From assembly GCA_037442845.1 (NCBI GenBank), contig JBBIPL010000021.1, forward strand, positions 1-26,373: DNA of 26,373 bases. Direction: 5' to 3'. Below the pieces are notes generated by a model. It searched no databases. It had not been told where the DNA came from and saw only the letters and a list, made by a program, of their open reading frames with translations. Below are positions 1 to 8,358 of this stretch, one piece after another. Position 1 is the stretch's first letter. Each line of letters starts with the position of its first letter. The position numbers were made by a program, and so were the translations under genes. The stretch is from PFJX01 sp037442845. Lineage in GTDB: Bacteria; Pseudomonadota; Gammaproteobacteria; Burkholderiales; Thiobacillaceae.

Positions 1-2
1 AC

Positions 3-266
3 AAGGTTTCGTCCTTCGCCGCGCCCGCAGGCACGCCCGCGAACAGCACCGACAACCGCATCATCCACGGCGACAACCTGGAAGCCCTGAAAAGCCTGCT
101 GCCCGAATTCGAGGGCCGGGTGAAGTGCATCTACATCGACCCGCCGTATCGGTTGCTGGCGGAGGATGGGGCGATGTTCGTCTCGATTGATGATGTGGAA
201 CATGCCCATCTTCGTTTGCTGCTCGACGAAATCTTCGGTCGTCAGAACTTCCTGGCTAATTTTGTT
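3..266 (+). pseudogene. Adenine-specific DNA methyltransferase (type III Mod-like) remnant
   Basis: The reading frame entering from the left edge gives a Mod-type methyltransferase core: a motif-I-like stretch (IIHGDNLEAL), the catalytic motif IV DPPY at 141-152, then LLAEDGAMFVSIDD and a DEIFGRQNF block. In this family DPPY is followed by NTG and roughly 30 or more residues before the R-LL-EDG block. Here DPPY runs straight into RLLAEDG, so an in-frame internal deletion lies near 149-152. Family resemblance stops at about 266 and the frame continues into unrelated sequence, so target recognition and the C-terminal half are missing. In an intact R-M system this enzyme would methylate adenine at the recognition site. 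I judge it non-functional. The 5' end lies outside the window. Confidence 0.75.
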
Positions 267-349
267 GCACTAACCAAAACCCCGGCGGCCACTTCAACTT
301 CCTCCATCTGTTCCAGAGTCGCTGACGCGACTTTCACGTTAACAGCCAT
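242..349 (-). CDS. Possible 35-residue small protein or truncated gene
   Basis: A short frame begins with ATG at 349-347, behind a GGAGG placed eight bases upstream, and stops with TGA at 244-242. It encodes MAVNVKVASATLEQ and continues to 35 residues. It lies 55 bases downstream of the cyclase stop on the same strand and could be co-transcribed. Its last codons overlap the methyltransferase remnant, so it may be the 5' end of a longer gene cut by the rearrangement that destroyed mod. I recognise no family. The only support is the ribosome binding site and the lower-GC composition, so it could be chance. Confidence 0.25.
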   Translation of the reverse strand: MAVNVKVASATLEQMEEVEVAAGVLVSATKLARKF

Positions 350-404
350 CCGCGCCACCTCCAACGATCAGCCACCGTCACTCGCGGGGGACCTCACTCC
401 GCCG

Positions 405-2123
405 CTATTTCCCCACCGCCACCCACACCCCGTCCCAGTCGCCGGGCGGCGGGTTTTCCCGGAAGGCGCGGATGCGTTCCAGGAACACCCGGCTGGGGCC
501 GTCGTCCGGGCTCTGTTCCAGGCACGCGTTGAAGGCCTGTTCGGCGCCGTCCCAGTCGCGCGCGCGGTAGCGGGCCAGGGCCGCTTCAAAAGCAGTGGCG
601 AGGGCCTCGGCGGCGCCGTCGCCGCGACGGCCGAGCAGTTCGTACACCCGCTCGGGCTCCTCCCGTCCCAGCACGCGCAGGAGGTCGAGCTCCCGGAAGA
701 CGAAGGCGTCGCCAACGAGTTTGCGGGTCCGTTCGCTGGCCAGGATGCGGCTGCGGTAGAACTTGTTGGCCTGTTCCAGGCGCGAGGCGAGGTTCACGGT
801 GTCGCCGATGACGGTGTAGCCGCGCGCGGTTTCCGAGCCGATGTTGCCCACCAGAACCTCGCCGCTGGCGATGCCCATGCGCGCCTCCACGTCGGGCAGG
901 CCGTGGCGCACGCCGAGCAGGTTGGGCAGGTCGGCGCGGAATTCGTCCAGCCTGGCGAGCTGGTCCAGCGCGGCCTCGCAGCAGAGGACCGCGTGCGAAC
1001 CCTCTTCGGTGAAGGGCTGGCCCCAGAAGGCCATGACCGAATCGCCGATGTACTTGTCGATGATGCCCTGGCGGGCGCGGATGACTTCCGCCATGAGGGC
1101 GAAGTAGCGGTTGAGGAAGCGCACCGCGGCGTCCGGGGTGAGGCCCTCGCATAGCCGCGTGAAGCCGGCCAGGTCGGAGAAGAACACGCTCATCTCGTGG
1201 CGCTCGCCGCCGTCGGCCGGCAGGCGCTTGTCGAGCAGGCCGCGGACGATGCGCGGGTCGACGTACTGGCCGAAGGTGGCCTTGATGTGTTCCTTCTCGC
1301 GCAGGCCTACCACCATGTGGTTGAAGGAGTCGGCCAGGGTGGCGAGTTCGTCGCGCGTCTGCACCAGGATTTCCACCTGCAGGTCGCCGTGCTCCACCGA
1401 TTGCGTGCCCTTGAGCAGGCGGCGGATGGGCTCCACCAGGGAGCGGCTCACCAACCAGGCGAAGATCAGTCCCAGGCTGGTGGCGATGGCGGTGATGATC
1501 CAGTTCAGCCGCACCGCCCGCTCCTCCTCCGCCTTGGCGCGGGCGGCGGTGTCGCTGGTGAGCTTGTTGAGCAGGTCGATGGTCTTGCCGATCTCGCCGT
1601 CGAGCTTGTCCTTCTCGCGCAACAGGCTCTCCCGCACCAGTTCGGCGGAACGGCGCGTGCCCTCCTCCGCCTCGATCTGGTAGAGGCGGAAGCTGCGGTG
1701 GAAATCCTGGCGCGCGGTCTGCACTGCGGGCAGTTGCCGGCCCAGCACAGCCAGGGTGACGCGGTCCAGTTGCAGGCCGCGGTCGGCCTCCGCCTCGCCC
1801 AGCATGCGCAGGGAGGAATCGACGATCTGGTCGGCGTTGACGCCGCGGTCGTCGAAGCCGCGCGATTCCCGGGCCAGGAAGTCCGCGTCGGGCTTGGCCG
1901 CCTGCATGCCCAGCAACACCCGCTCCATGTGCACCATCTGCTGGCGCACCAGGATTTCCACGCTGGCCACCTGCTGCTGCAGCGGCAGGTAGTAGTCGGA
2001 AAGCGCGCGCACCTGGTTGTTGAGCTGGCGCGAGTTGAGCACCGACAGCCAGGTCACCGCCACCATCAGGGCCAGCAGGACCAGGGTGATGCCGAAGATC
2101 TTCAGGCGGATGGGGCGGCGCAT
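405..2123 (-). CDS. Membrane-bound class III adenylate cyclase with HAMP domain
   Basis: This 572-residue protein probably makes cAMP from ATP at the inner membrane. TM1 is about residues 8-28, followed by a mostly helical periplasmic sensor region to about 206, TM2 about 207-226, HAMP about 224-276, then the cyclase catalytic domain about 305-490. Metal-binding aspartates are D317 (FFSDLAGFT) and D361 (DKYIGDSVMAFWG). K357 and T437 are at the purine-specifying positions, in the Lys/Thr combination known from bacterial adenylate cyclases. N444 and R448 (TVNLASRLE) are the transition-state residues, so it looks active and ATP-specific. The tail (about 505-556) resembles a single TPR-like unit. 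The start gives an N-terminal hydrophobic anchor, but no Shine-Dalgarno is visible: the bases before ATG are a C-rich heptamer repeat. It is divergent from the membrane protein gene at 2260. Confidence 0.9.
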   Translation of the reverse strand: MRRPIRLKIFGITLVLLALMVAVTWLSVLNSRQLNNQVRALSDYYLPLQQQVASVEILVRQQMVHMERVLLGMQAAKPDADFLARESRGFDDRGVNADQIVDSSLRMLGEAEADRGLQLDRVTLAVLGRQLPAVQTARQDFHRSFRLYQIEAEEGTRRSAELVRESLLREKDKLDGEIGKTIDLLNKLTSDTAARAKAEEERAVRLNWIITAIATSLGLIFAWLVSRSLVEPIRRLLKGTQSVEHGDLQVEILVQTRDELATLADSFNHMVVGLREKEHIKATFGQYVDPRIVRGLLDKRLPADGGERHEMSVFFSDLAGFTRLCEGLTPDAAVRFLNRYFALMAEVIRARQGIIDKYIGDSVMAFWGQPFTEEGSHAVLCCEAALDQLARLDEFRADLPNLLGVRHGLPDVEARMGIASGEVLVGNIGSETARGYTVIGDTVNLASRLEQANKFYRSRILASERTRKLVGDAFVFRELDLLRVLGREEPERVYELLGRRGDGAAEALATAFEAALARYRARDWDGAEQAFNACLEQSPDDGPSRVFLERIRAFRENPPPGDWDGVWVAVGK

Positions 2124-2170
2124 GGGGGTGAGGGGTGAGGGGTGAGGGGTGAGGCGTGAGGCGTGAGGCG
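2124..2170. repeat. Heptamer tandem repeat at the cyclase start codon
   Basis: About 6.7 copies of a 7-bp unit (AGGGGTG on the plus strand, changing to AGGCGTG in the distal copies) touch the cyclase ATG. On the cyclase strand it reads as TCACCCC units and occupies the place where a ribosome binding site should be. A run of eight G follows at about 2186-2193. Copy-number change by slippage would alter spacing between any upstream promoter and the start codon, but would not change the reading frame. Confidence 0.85.
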
Positions 2171-2259
2171 CACAGACTGCAACTTGGGGGGGGCGGCGTC
2201 AACACGTCCGGCGCCGGCAAGTGCTTGCCAAGCCGGCGGGCACGCTCGACACTGGGGTC

Positions 2260-2817
2260 ATGTTCTCCTTCCCGCGCAGTCCGCCTCTCGCCCTGCTGCC
2301 GCCCGCCCCGGCGCGCGTCCTGCGCAGCATCCCCGGCCTCATCGTCCTTGCCGTGCTCGCCCTGGCCCTGGGCGAACCCATGCGCGCCCACTCCGACGCG
2401 CTGGTCACTGCCGCCGCGCCCCTGGGCATCCTGTCGCTGCAATTCGCCTGCGGGGCGGATGCCGCCCGGACCATCCTGGCGAGCTGGGATGCGCCGATGC
2501 TGGTGGACGCGCGTCTGAGCCTGTACTGGGACATGGCCTTCGCTCCGGCCTACGGCCTCGCCCTGGCCGCCCTGAGCGAACGCCTGACGGCAGGCGCCGG
2601 CCGGCGGCGAAGCGCTCCCGGCGGCCCTTTCACCGCCTGGCTGCCGCTGCTGGCGGCGGCAGCCGACCTGCTGGAAAACGCCCTGCATCTGATGCTGCTC
2701 GCCGACGGCGCGGCCGCCCTCGCCTCCCCGGCCTGCGCCGCCGCCCTGCTGAAATGGGCGCTGCTGGCCGCCTGGCTGGCGAGCGTGCTGGCCACCCTGT
2801 TCGGCCGCCGACGTTAA
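2260..2817 (+). CDS. Small four-helix membrane protein of unknown function
   Basis: A 185-residue hydrophobic protein if started at the ATG at 2260 (MFSFPRSPP), which has a short GGGG stretch just upstream. A GTG at 2221 in the same frame would add 13 residues. Hydrophobic segments lie around residues 22-37, 90-112, 125-150 and 155-182. Recognisable features are LYWDMAFAPAYG after the first long loop and DLLENALHLMLL in the third helix. An acidic residue within helices plus an ENA motif recalls a widespread uncharacterised membrane family, but I cannot name it. It is divergent from the cyclase and 113 bases upstream of the helicase gene. No enzymatic function can be read from it. Confidence 0.65.
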   Translation: MFSFPRSPPLALLPPAPARVLRSIPGLIVLAVLALALGEPMRAHSDALVTAAAPLGILSLQFACGADAARTILASWDAPMLVDARLSLYWDMAFAPAYGLALAALSERLTAGAGRRRSAPGGPFTAWLPLLAAAADLLENALHLMLLADGAAALASPACAAALLKWALLAAWLASVLATLFGRRR

Positions 2818-2851
2818 GCGCCCCTTTCAGCCGGATTCGAACGTCCCAGAC

Positions 2852-2882
2852 TTGGCGGGACGCCGCCGTTTCCGGGCATAAT
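2852..2882 (+). promoter_or_regulatory. Candidate sigma70 promoter for the helicase gene
   Basis: TTGGCG at 2852-2857 and CATAAT at 2877-2882 are separated by 19 bases, 48 bases before the helicase ATG. The -10 is good (GCATAATG context), but the spacer is longer than the usual 17. This is a pattern match only. Confidence 0.35.
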
Positions 2883-2930
2883 GCCCCGTTCGCCATCACC
2901 TTCGCCCGCACACTCCCGGCCAGCCCCTTC

Positions 2931-5900
2931 ATGCGCGCCCAGGATCCCGCCCCCCAGGACCCCAGCTCCCGCTACGCCGAAAAAGACGTGGCGGCCTGGC
3001 TGGGCGATTGGGTGGTGACCAAGGGGCGCGGCTATCTGGACGCCGTCGAGGACCTGCGCATCGAGGCGGAAACCATCACCGCCGCCGTCAAGGGCACGCG
3101 GCCCCGCCCCTACCGCGTCGACATCCGCTTCCAGCCCGCCCAGTCGGGCGACCTGCGTCCCCGCTTCTACTGCTCGTGCCCGGTGGGCGGCCACTGCAAG
3201 CACGCCGCGGCGGTCCTGCTTAAGGCCCTGGAGGAACGCGAGCACCCCGATCAGGTGCGGCCCGAAGTGCTGAACTGGGTGCAGGAACTGCGCCGACTCG
3301 CCGACACCCCGAAGGAGGTCAAGCGCGTCAAGGCGGCGCCCAGCTTCCGTTTGTTCTACGTGCTGGACGGCCCCGACGCGCGCGGCGACTACCGCGTCAA
3401 CTGCTACAAGGCGCGCACCGACGCGCTGGGCCGTCCCACCGGCGCCCTGCAGCACTGGATCGGCTTCGAGCGGGCGCTGACCACGCCGCCGCAGTTCGTC
3501 GACGAAGAGGATCTGTTCATCCTGCGCCTGCTCTGGAACCATCACCCGCGCGAGCGCCACGGCGATGCCCTGGCCATCGATGGCCGCCAGGGCGACGAGG
3601 TGCTGCGCCGCATGCTGGCCACCAGCCGCTGGCTGATGGACCGCGAGACGCGGCTGCCCTGGCGGCTGGGCGCGGAGCGCAACGCCACCCTGGCCTGGCG
3701 GCCGGACGCGCGCGGACGCCTGCACGCGCGCCTGAGCAGCCGGCCGGAATCGGCCCGCGCGATTCCGCTGGATCCGCCCTGGTACCTGGACCCGCTGGCC
3801 GGCGAGACCGGAGTGCTGCGTACCCAGGTGCCGCCGCATCTGCTCAGGCAGTTGCTCACCGGCCCCGCCCTCTCGCCCTCGGAGGCCCAGGTGGTGGCCG
3901 CCATCCTGGCCGAAGTCGCCCCCGACCTGCCGGCGCCGGCCCTGGACAGCGACGCCTTCCGCCTGGTCGAAGCGCCCCTCACGCCCATCCTGCAGGTGTT
4001 CACCGCCCACATCTACGGCCTGTCCGGCTATCGCGACTACAGCGACGAATGGAACCGCCGCCTGTTCGATTACGCGGTGCCGGTGTTCCGCTATGGCGAG
4101 CATCGCTTCGGCCTCGATGAGAAACGCGAATTCGCCACCCTCGCCAGCGGCGAAACCGTGCGCGTGCGCCGCGACGCGGTGGCCGAGGCCCGCCTGATCG
4201 AATGCCTGGCGGAACTGGGTTTCACGCAGATTCCCGCGCACGTGATCTATGCCGCCCGCCCGCTGCCCAGGCCCAGCTTCGGCCTGGCCAGCGAGGCCGA
4301 CTGGGAGGACTTCAAATCCACCCTGCTGCCGCGCCTGCGCGAGGCCGGCTGGGAAGTGGAACTGCCCGCCGACTTCCGCCACGAGTACGTGGACGTCGAG
4401 GACTGGCAGGCGGAGATCGGCGAATCCGCGCCGGGCTGGTTCGACCTGTCCATGGGCATCGTCGTCGAAGGCCGCCGCCTGGCCCTGGCGCCGCTGCTGG
4501 CGGGGCTGTTCAACCGCGAGCCGCGCTGGCTGGATCCGCGCACCCTGGAAGCCATTCCCGAGCAGGCCACTGTCGCCCTGGACGGGCCCGACGGCCGTCG
4601 CATCCGCGTCAAGGCGGAACGCTTGAAGCCGCTGGCGCGCACGCTGCTGGATCTGTTCGACGGCGGCGTGCAGCAGGACGGCCGCATCCGCGTCGCCCGC
4701 CTGGACGCGCCGCGCCTGGCGGAACTGGCCGACTCGGGCCGCTGGCGCTTGCGCGGCATGGATGCCGTGCGCCGGTTGGCGGACCGCCTGCTGCGCACCG
4801 GCGGCGTCAAGCCGGCGCCGACGCCGCCCGGCTTCGCCCTGGAGTTGCGGCCCTACCAGCAGGAAGGTCTGGCCTGGCTGCAATACCTGCGCGAACAGGA
4901 TCTTTCCGGCATCCTCGCCGACGACATGGGCCTGGGCAAGACCGCGCAGACCCTCGCCCACCTGCTCGCGGAAAAAGAGGCCGGCCGCCTGGACAGGCCG
5001 GCCCTGGTGGTGCTGCCCACCTCCCTCATCTTCAACTGGAAACACGAGGCCGCGCGCTTCGCGCCGGGCCTCAGGGTGCTCTCCCTGCACGGCAAGGACC
5101 GGCACGCGCAGTTCGAGCACATCGCCGAACACGATGTCGCCCTTACCACCTACCCCCTGCTCTGGCGCGACCACGAGGCGCTGGAGAAGCAGGACTACCA
5201 CCTGCTCATCCTCGACGAGGCGCAGACCGTGAAGAACGCCGGCAGCCAGGCCGCCCAGGTAGTGCGCCGCCTCAAGGCGCGGCACCGGCTGTGCCTGACC
5301 GGCACCCCGCTGGAGAACCACCTGGGCGAGCTGTGGGCGCAATTCGACTTCCTGCTGCCCGGCTTTCTCGGCGACGCCAAGTCCTTCGCCCGCACCTGGC
5401 GCACGCCCATCGAGAAACATGGCGACAACGCCCGCCGCGCGCTGCTGGCGCGGCGCCTGCGGCCCTTCATCCTGCGCCGGCGCAAGGAGGAAGTGGCGCG
5501 CGAGCTGCCGCCGAAGACCACCATCCTGCGCACCGTCGAACTGGAGGGCGGCCAGCGCGACCTCTACGAAACCGTGCGCAGCGCCATGGACGCGCGGGTG
5601 CGCGAAGCCATCGCCGACCTCGGCTTCAACCGCAGCCGCATCGTCATCCTCGACGCCCTGCTCAAGCTGCGCCAGGTCTGTTGCGACCCGCGCCTGCTGA
5701 AGTCGGAAAGCGCGCGCAACGTGCGCGAACGCGCCAAGCTCGACCTGCTCATGGCCATGCTGCCGGAACTGGTGGAGGAAGGCCGGCGCGTGCTGCTGTT
5801 CTCGCAGTTCACCAGCATGCTCGACCTGATCCGCGCGGAACTGGACCAGGCCGGCCTCGGTTACGTCGAACTCACCGGCGCCACGCAGGACCGGGAAACC

Positions 5901-6242
5901 CCCATCCGCCGCTTCCAGGACGGCGAGGCGCCGATCTTCATGGTCAGCCTCAAGGCCGGCGGCGTCGGCCTCAACCTCACCGCCGCCGACACCGTCATCC
6001 ACTACGACCCCTGGTGGAACCCGGCGGTGGAGAACCAGGCCACCGACCGCGCCCACCGCCTCGGCCAGACCAAGCCGGTGTTCGTCTACAAGCTCATCGT
6101 CGCCGGCAGCATCGAGGAGAAGATCCTCGCCCTGCAGGAGAAGAAAGCCGAGTTGGCCGCCGGCATCCTGTCCGAGGACGCCCAGGGCATGGACAAGTTC
6201 GGCGAGGCGGATCTGGCGGCCTTGCTGGCGCCGTTGCCGTGA
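2931..6242 (+). CDS. SWIM zinc-finger SNF2-family helicase/ATPase
   Basis: A 1103-residue DEAD/DEAH-type protein of the SNF2 superfamily, which use ATP to translocate on double-stranded DNA and displace bound proteins. An N-terminal SWIM zinc finger is formed by C81, C83, C89 and H91 (CSCPVGGHCKH), probably for nucleic-acid or protein binding. A long family-specific middle region follows. The ATPase core starts near residue 640 (LRPYQQEGLAWL). The Walker A motif is DDMGLGKT with K670, and the Walker B is LDEAQ at D762-Q765. The C-terminal lobe carries SLKAGGVGLNL and motif VI ATDRAHRLGQ. I chose the ATG at 2931 because the frame open upstream to 2163 reads through the preceding gene in another frame and shows no homology. 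The frame is intact. The specific cellular role is unknown; bacterial members are mostly uncharacterised. Confidence 0.9.
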   Translation: MRAQDPAPQDPSSRYAEKDVAAWLGDWVVTKGRGYLDAVEDLRIEAETITAAVKGTRPRPYRVDIRFQPAQSGDLRPRFYCSCPVGGHCKHAAAVLLKALEEREHPDQVRPEVLNWVQELRRLADTPKEVKRVKAAPSFRLFYVLDGPDARGDYRVNCYKARTDALGRPTGALQHWIGFERALTTPPQFVDEEDLFILRLLWNHHPRERHGDALAIDGRQGDEVLRRMLATSRWLMDRETRLPWRLGAERNATLAWRPDARGRLHARLSSRPESARAIPLDPPWYLDPLAGETGVLRTQVPPHLLRQLLTGPALSPSEAQVVAAILAEVAPDLPAPALDSDAFRLVEAPLTPILQVFTAHIYGLSGYRDYSDEWNRRLFDYAVPVFRYGEHRFGLDEKREFATLASGETVRVRRDAVAEARLIECLAELGFTQIPAHVIYAARPLPRPSFGLASEADWEDFKSTLLPRLREAGWEVELPADFRHEYVDVEDWQAEIGESAPGWFDLSMGIVVEGRRLALAPLLAGLFNREPRWLDPRTLEAIPEQATVALDGPDGRRIRVKAERLKPLARTLLDLFDGGVQQDGRIRVARLDAPRLAELADSGRWRLRGMDAVRRLADRLLRTGGVKPAPTPPGFALELRPYQQEGLAWLQYLREQDLSGILADDMGLGKTAQTLAHLLAEKEAGRLDRPALVVLPTSLIFNWKHEAARFAPGLRVLSLHGKDRHAQFEHIAEHDVALTTYPLLWRDHEALEKQDYHLLILDEAQTVKNAGSQAAQVVRRLKARHRLCLTGTPLENHLGELWAQFDFLLPGFLGDAKSFARTWRTPIEKHGDNARRALLARRLRPFILRRRKEEVARELPPKTTILRTVELEGGQRDLYETVRSAMDARVREAIADLGFNRSRIVILDALLKLRQVCCDPRLLKSESARNVRERAKLDLLMAMLPELVEEGRRVLLFSQFTSMLDLIRAELDQAGLGYVELTGATQDRETPIRRFQDGEAPIFMVSLKAGGVGLNLTAADTVIHYDPWWNPAVENQATDRAHRLGQTKPVFVYKLIVAGSIEEKILALQEKKAELAAGILSEDAQGMDKFGEADLAALLAPLP

Positions 6243-6288
6243 GCACGGGGCATCTGCCGGCGCATTTCCCCGCCCTGCCGGTATCGCC

Positions 6289-8286
6289 ATGATCCGCCTG
6301 CAGAAACTCACCCTCATCCGCGGCGCCAAGCCCCTGCTGGAAGCGGCCGATCTCACCCTCAATCCGGGCGAGAAGGTGGGCCTCATCGGCGCCAACGGCT
6401 CCGGCAAGTCCAGCCTGTTCGCCCTGCTGCGCGGCGAGCTGCACGCGGACGCGGGCGACCTGGACTTCCCCGCCCGCTGGCGCATCGCCCACGTGGCCCA
6501 GGAAACCCCGGCCCTGGAACGCTCGGCCCTGGATTACGCCATCGACGGCGACACCGCCCTGCGCCGCCTGGAGCAGGAGTTGGCGGAAGCCGAGGCAGCC
6601 CACGACGGCCACCGCATCGGCGAGCTCCACGCCGCCCTGTCCGACGCGGATGCCTACACGGCGCGCTCGCGCGCCGAGCAACTGCTGGCCGGCCTGGGCT
6701 TCGCGCGGGAGCAACTGGCGCGGCCGGCGGCCAGCTTCTCCGGCGGCTGGCGCATGCGCCTCAATCTGGCCCAGGCCCTGATGCGCCCCTCGGACCTGCT
6801 GCTTCTGGACGAGCCCACCAACCACCTCGACCTGGACGCCATCCTCTGGCTGGAGGACTGGCTCAAGCGCTATGCCGGCACGCTGATCATCATCTCCCAC
6901 GACCGCGACTTCCTCGACGGTGTGGTGAACGTCATCGCCCACATCGACCAGAAGAAGCTCGTGCGCTACGCCGGCAACTATTCCGCCTTCGAACAGCAGC
7001 GCGCCATCCACCTGGCCCTGTCGCAGGCCGCCTACGAAAAGCAGGCGCGCGAACGTGCCCGCCTGCAATCCTTCATCGACCGCTTCAAGGCCAAGGCCAC
7101 CAAGGCCAAGCAGGCGCAAAGCCGCATGAAGATGCTGGCGAAGATGGAGGATCTGGCTCCCATCCACGCCGCCGCCGCCTTCAGCTTCGAATTCCGCGAG
7201 CCGGAGCGGGCGCCGAACCCGTTGCTGGTGCTGGAGGAGGTGACGGCGGGCTACCTTGCCCGTCATTCCGGCGAAAGCCGGAATCCAGAATTTGACGACA
7301 AGTCCTGGGCCCCGGCCTCCGCCGGGGTGACGTCCATTCCCATCCTCTCCGGCATCAACCTCACCCTCCAGGCCGGTCAGCGCATCGGTCTGCTGGGCGT
7401 CAACGGCGTCGGCAAGTCCACCCTGATCAAGACCCTGGTGGGGGAACTGCCGCCCTTGTCCGGCACGGCCACCCTGGGCAAGGGCCTGGCCATCGGCTAT
7501 TTCGCCCAGCATCAGGTGGAGATGCTGCGCCACGACCAATCCCCCCTCTGGCACCTGCAAAAACTCGCCCCCACCGCGCGCGAGCAAGATCTGCGCAACT
7601 TCCTCGGCGGCTTCAACTTCGCCGGCGACATGGCCACCACGGTCATCGCCCCCTTCTCCGGCGGCGAGAAGGCGCGCCTGGCCCTGGCCCTGATCGTCTG
7701 GCAACGCCCCAACCTGCTGCTCTTGGACGAACCCACCAACCACCTGGACCTGGAAACCCGCGAAGCCCTCACCGTCGCCCTGGCCCAGTTCGAGGGCAGC
7801 CTGGTGCTGGTCTCGCACGACCGCCACCTGCTGCGCGCCGCCACCGACGAATTTCTCATCGTCGCCGACGGCGGCCTGAAACCCTTCGACGGCGACCTCG
7901 ACGATTACCGCGACTGGCTGTTCAAGACCAAGCTGGCGAAGACGGAAACGCCCGCCTCCACCTCCGAAGCCAAACCGGAACCGACGCGGGAAAGCGGCGA
8001 TCGCAAGGAACAGAAGCGCCAGGAAGCCGAGGCCCGCCAGCGTCTTTCCGCGCAACGCAAACCCATCGAGGCCCGCATCAAGCGCCTGGAAGAACTGATG
8101 GACCGGCTCAATACCCGCAAGAGCAGCCTCGATGCCCAGCTGGCGGATGCCGCCATCTACGCCGAGGCCCAGAAGGAGGCCTTAAAACAGGCCCTGTTCG
8201 AGCAAGCCCAGGTCACCAGGGAACTGGAGGAACTGGAAGCCGAGTGGCTGGAGCGGCAGGCGGCCCTGGAAGCAATGAGTGCCTGA
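6289..8286 (+). CDS. yheS: YheS-like ABC-F ATPase with an in-frame repeat insertion
   Basis: A 665-residue soluble ABC-F protein with two ATP-binding cassettes and no membrane domain; ABC-F proteins act on the ribosome. Cassette 1 has Walker A GANGSGKSS (K40), signature FSGGW and Walker B LLLLDEPTNHLD (D174, E175). The linker (about 230-300) contains the YheS-like AKATKAKQAQSRMKML stretch. Cassette 2 has GVNGVGKST (K376), FSGGEKARL and D480/E481. A charged coiled-coil tail follows 550. The order and wording match YheS closely. Residues 325-348 (nt 7261-7332) are extra: they are encoded by a palindromic repeat element inserted in frame just before the first strands of cassette 2, in a position that is probably a surface loop. 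It lies 46 bases after the helicase gene, so it is possibly co-transcribed, but no clear ribosome binding site is visible. Confidence 0.92.
   Translation: MIRLQKLTLIRGAKPLLEAADLTLNPGEKVGLIGANGSGKSSLFALLRGELHADAGDLDFPARWRIAHVAQETPALERSALDYAIDGDTALRRLEQELAEAEAAHDGHRIGELHAALSDADAYTARSRAEQLLAGLGFAREQLARPAASFSGGWRMRLNLAQALMRPSDLLLLDEPTNHLDLDAILWLEDWLKRYAGTLIIISHDRDFLDGVVNVIAHIDQKKLVRYAGNYSAFEQQRAIHLALSQAAYEKQARERARLQSFIDRFKAKATKAKQAQSRMKMLAKMEDLAPIHAAAAFSFEFREPERAPNPLLVLEEVTAGYLARHSGESRNPEFDDKSWAPASAGVTSIPILSGINLTLQAGQRIGLLGVNGVGKSTLIKTLVGELPPLSGTATLGKGLAIGYFAQHQVEMLRHDQSPLWHLQKLAPTAREQDLRNFLGGFNFAGDMATTVIAPFSGGEKARLALALIVWQRPNLLLLDEPTNHLDLETREALTVALAQFEGSLVLVSHDRHLLRAATDEFLIVADGGLKPFDGDLDDYRDWLFKTKLAKTETPASTSEAKPEPTRESGDRKEQKRQEAEARQRLSAQRKPIEARIKRLEELMDRLNTRKSSLDAQLADAAIYAEAQKEALKQALFEQAQVTRELEELEAEWLERQAALEAMSA
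7261..7332. repeat. 72-bp palindromic repeat (REP/MITE-like) inside yheS
   Basis: Two 28-bp arms, 7261-7288 and 7305-7332, are imperfect inverted repeats around a 16-bp centre. Both arms, each read inward from its outer end, share CGTCA-CCGGCG-A-GCCGG-CCAG with a few differences. Each arm itself forms a small hairpin (TTCCGGCGAAAGCCGGAA). Translated, it gives the RHSGESRNP / WAPASAGVT wording that is known from many bacterial proteins as the signature of a dispersed intergenic repeat. Its length is exactly 24 codons and the host frame is preserved. I found no second copy in this window. Confidence 0.85.
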
Positions 8287-8295
8287 ACGCCCTGG

Positions 8296-8327
8296 AACTT
8301 GGCCAAGTTAGCCAAGTTCAATAGACT
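8296..8327 (+). promoter_or_regulatory. Operator/promoter of the first toxin-antitoxin pair
   Basis: AACTTGGCCAAGTT at 8296-8309 is a perfect 14-bp palindrome. A third half-site, CCAAGTT, follows at 8312-8318, so GCCAAGTT is repeated with a 9-bp period. A possible promoter is embedded: TTGGCC at 8299-8304, a 17-base spacer, and TAGACT at 8322-8327. An operator overlapping the promoter fits the autorepression known for Phd/VapB antitoxins. The site begins 10 bases after the yheS stop codon. Confidence 0.6.
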
Positions 8328-8358
8328 TCTCCCCATTCACGCCGCCTTGAGGTGCGCC

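Noticed and set aside
2163..2930. N-terminal extension of the helicase frame by 256 codons
   Set aside because: It overlaps the membrane protein gene in another frame and reads as Arg/Pro/Ala-rich noise; the ATG at 2931 precedes the SWIM domain in the usual position.
2814..6485. 1223-codon open frame on the minus strand opposite the helicase
   Set aside because: Mirror of the helicase coding sequence; no motifs, unusual Gln/Gly/Val-rich composition.
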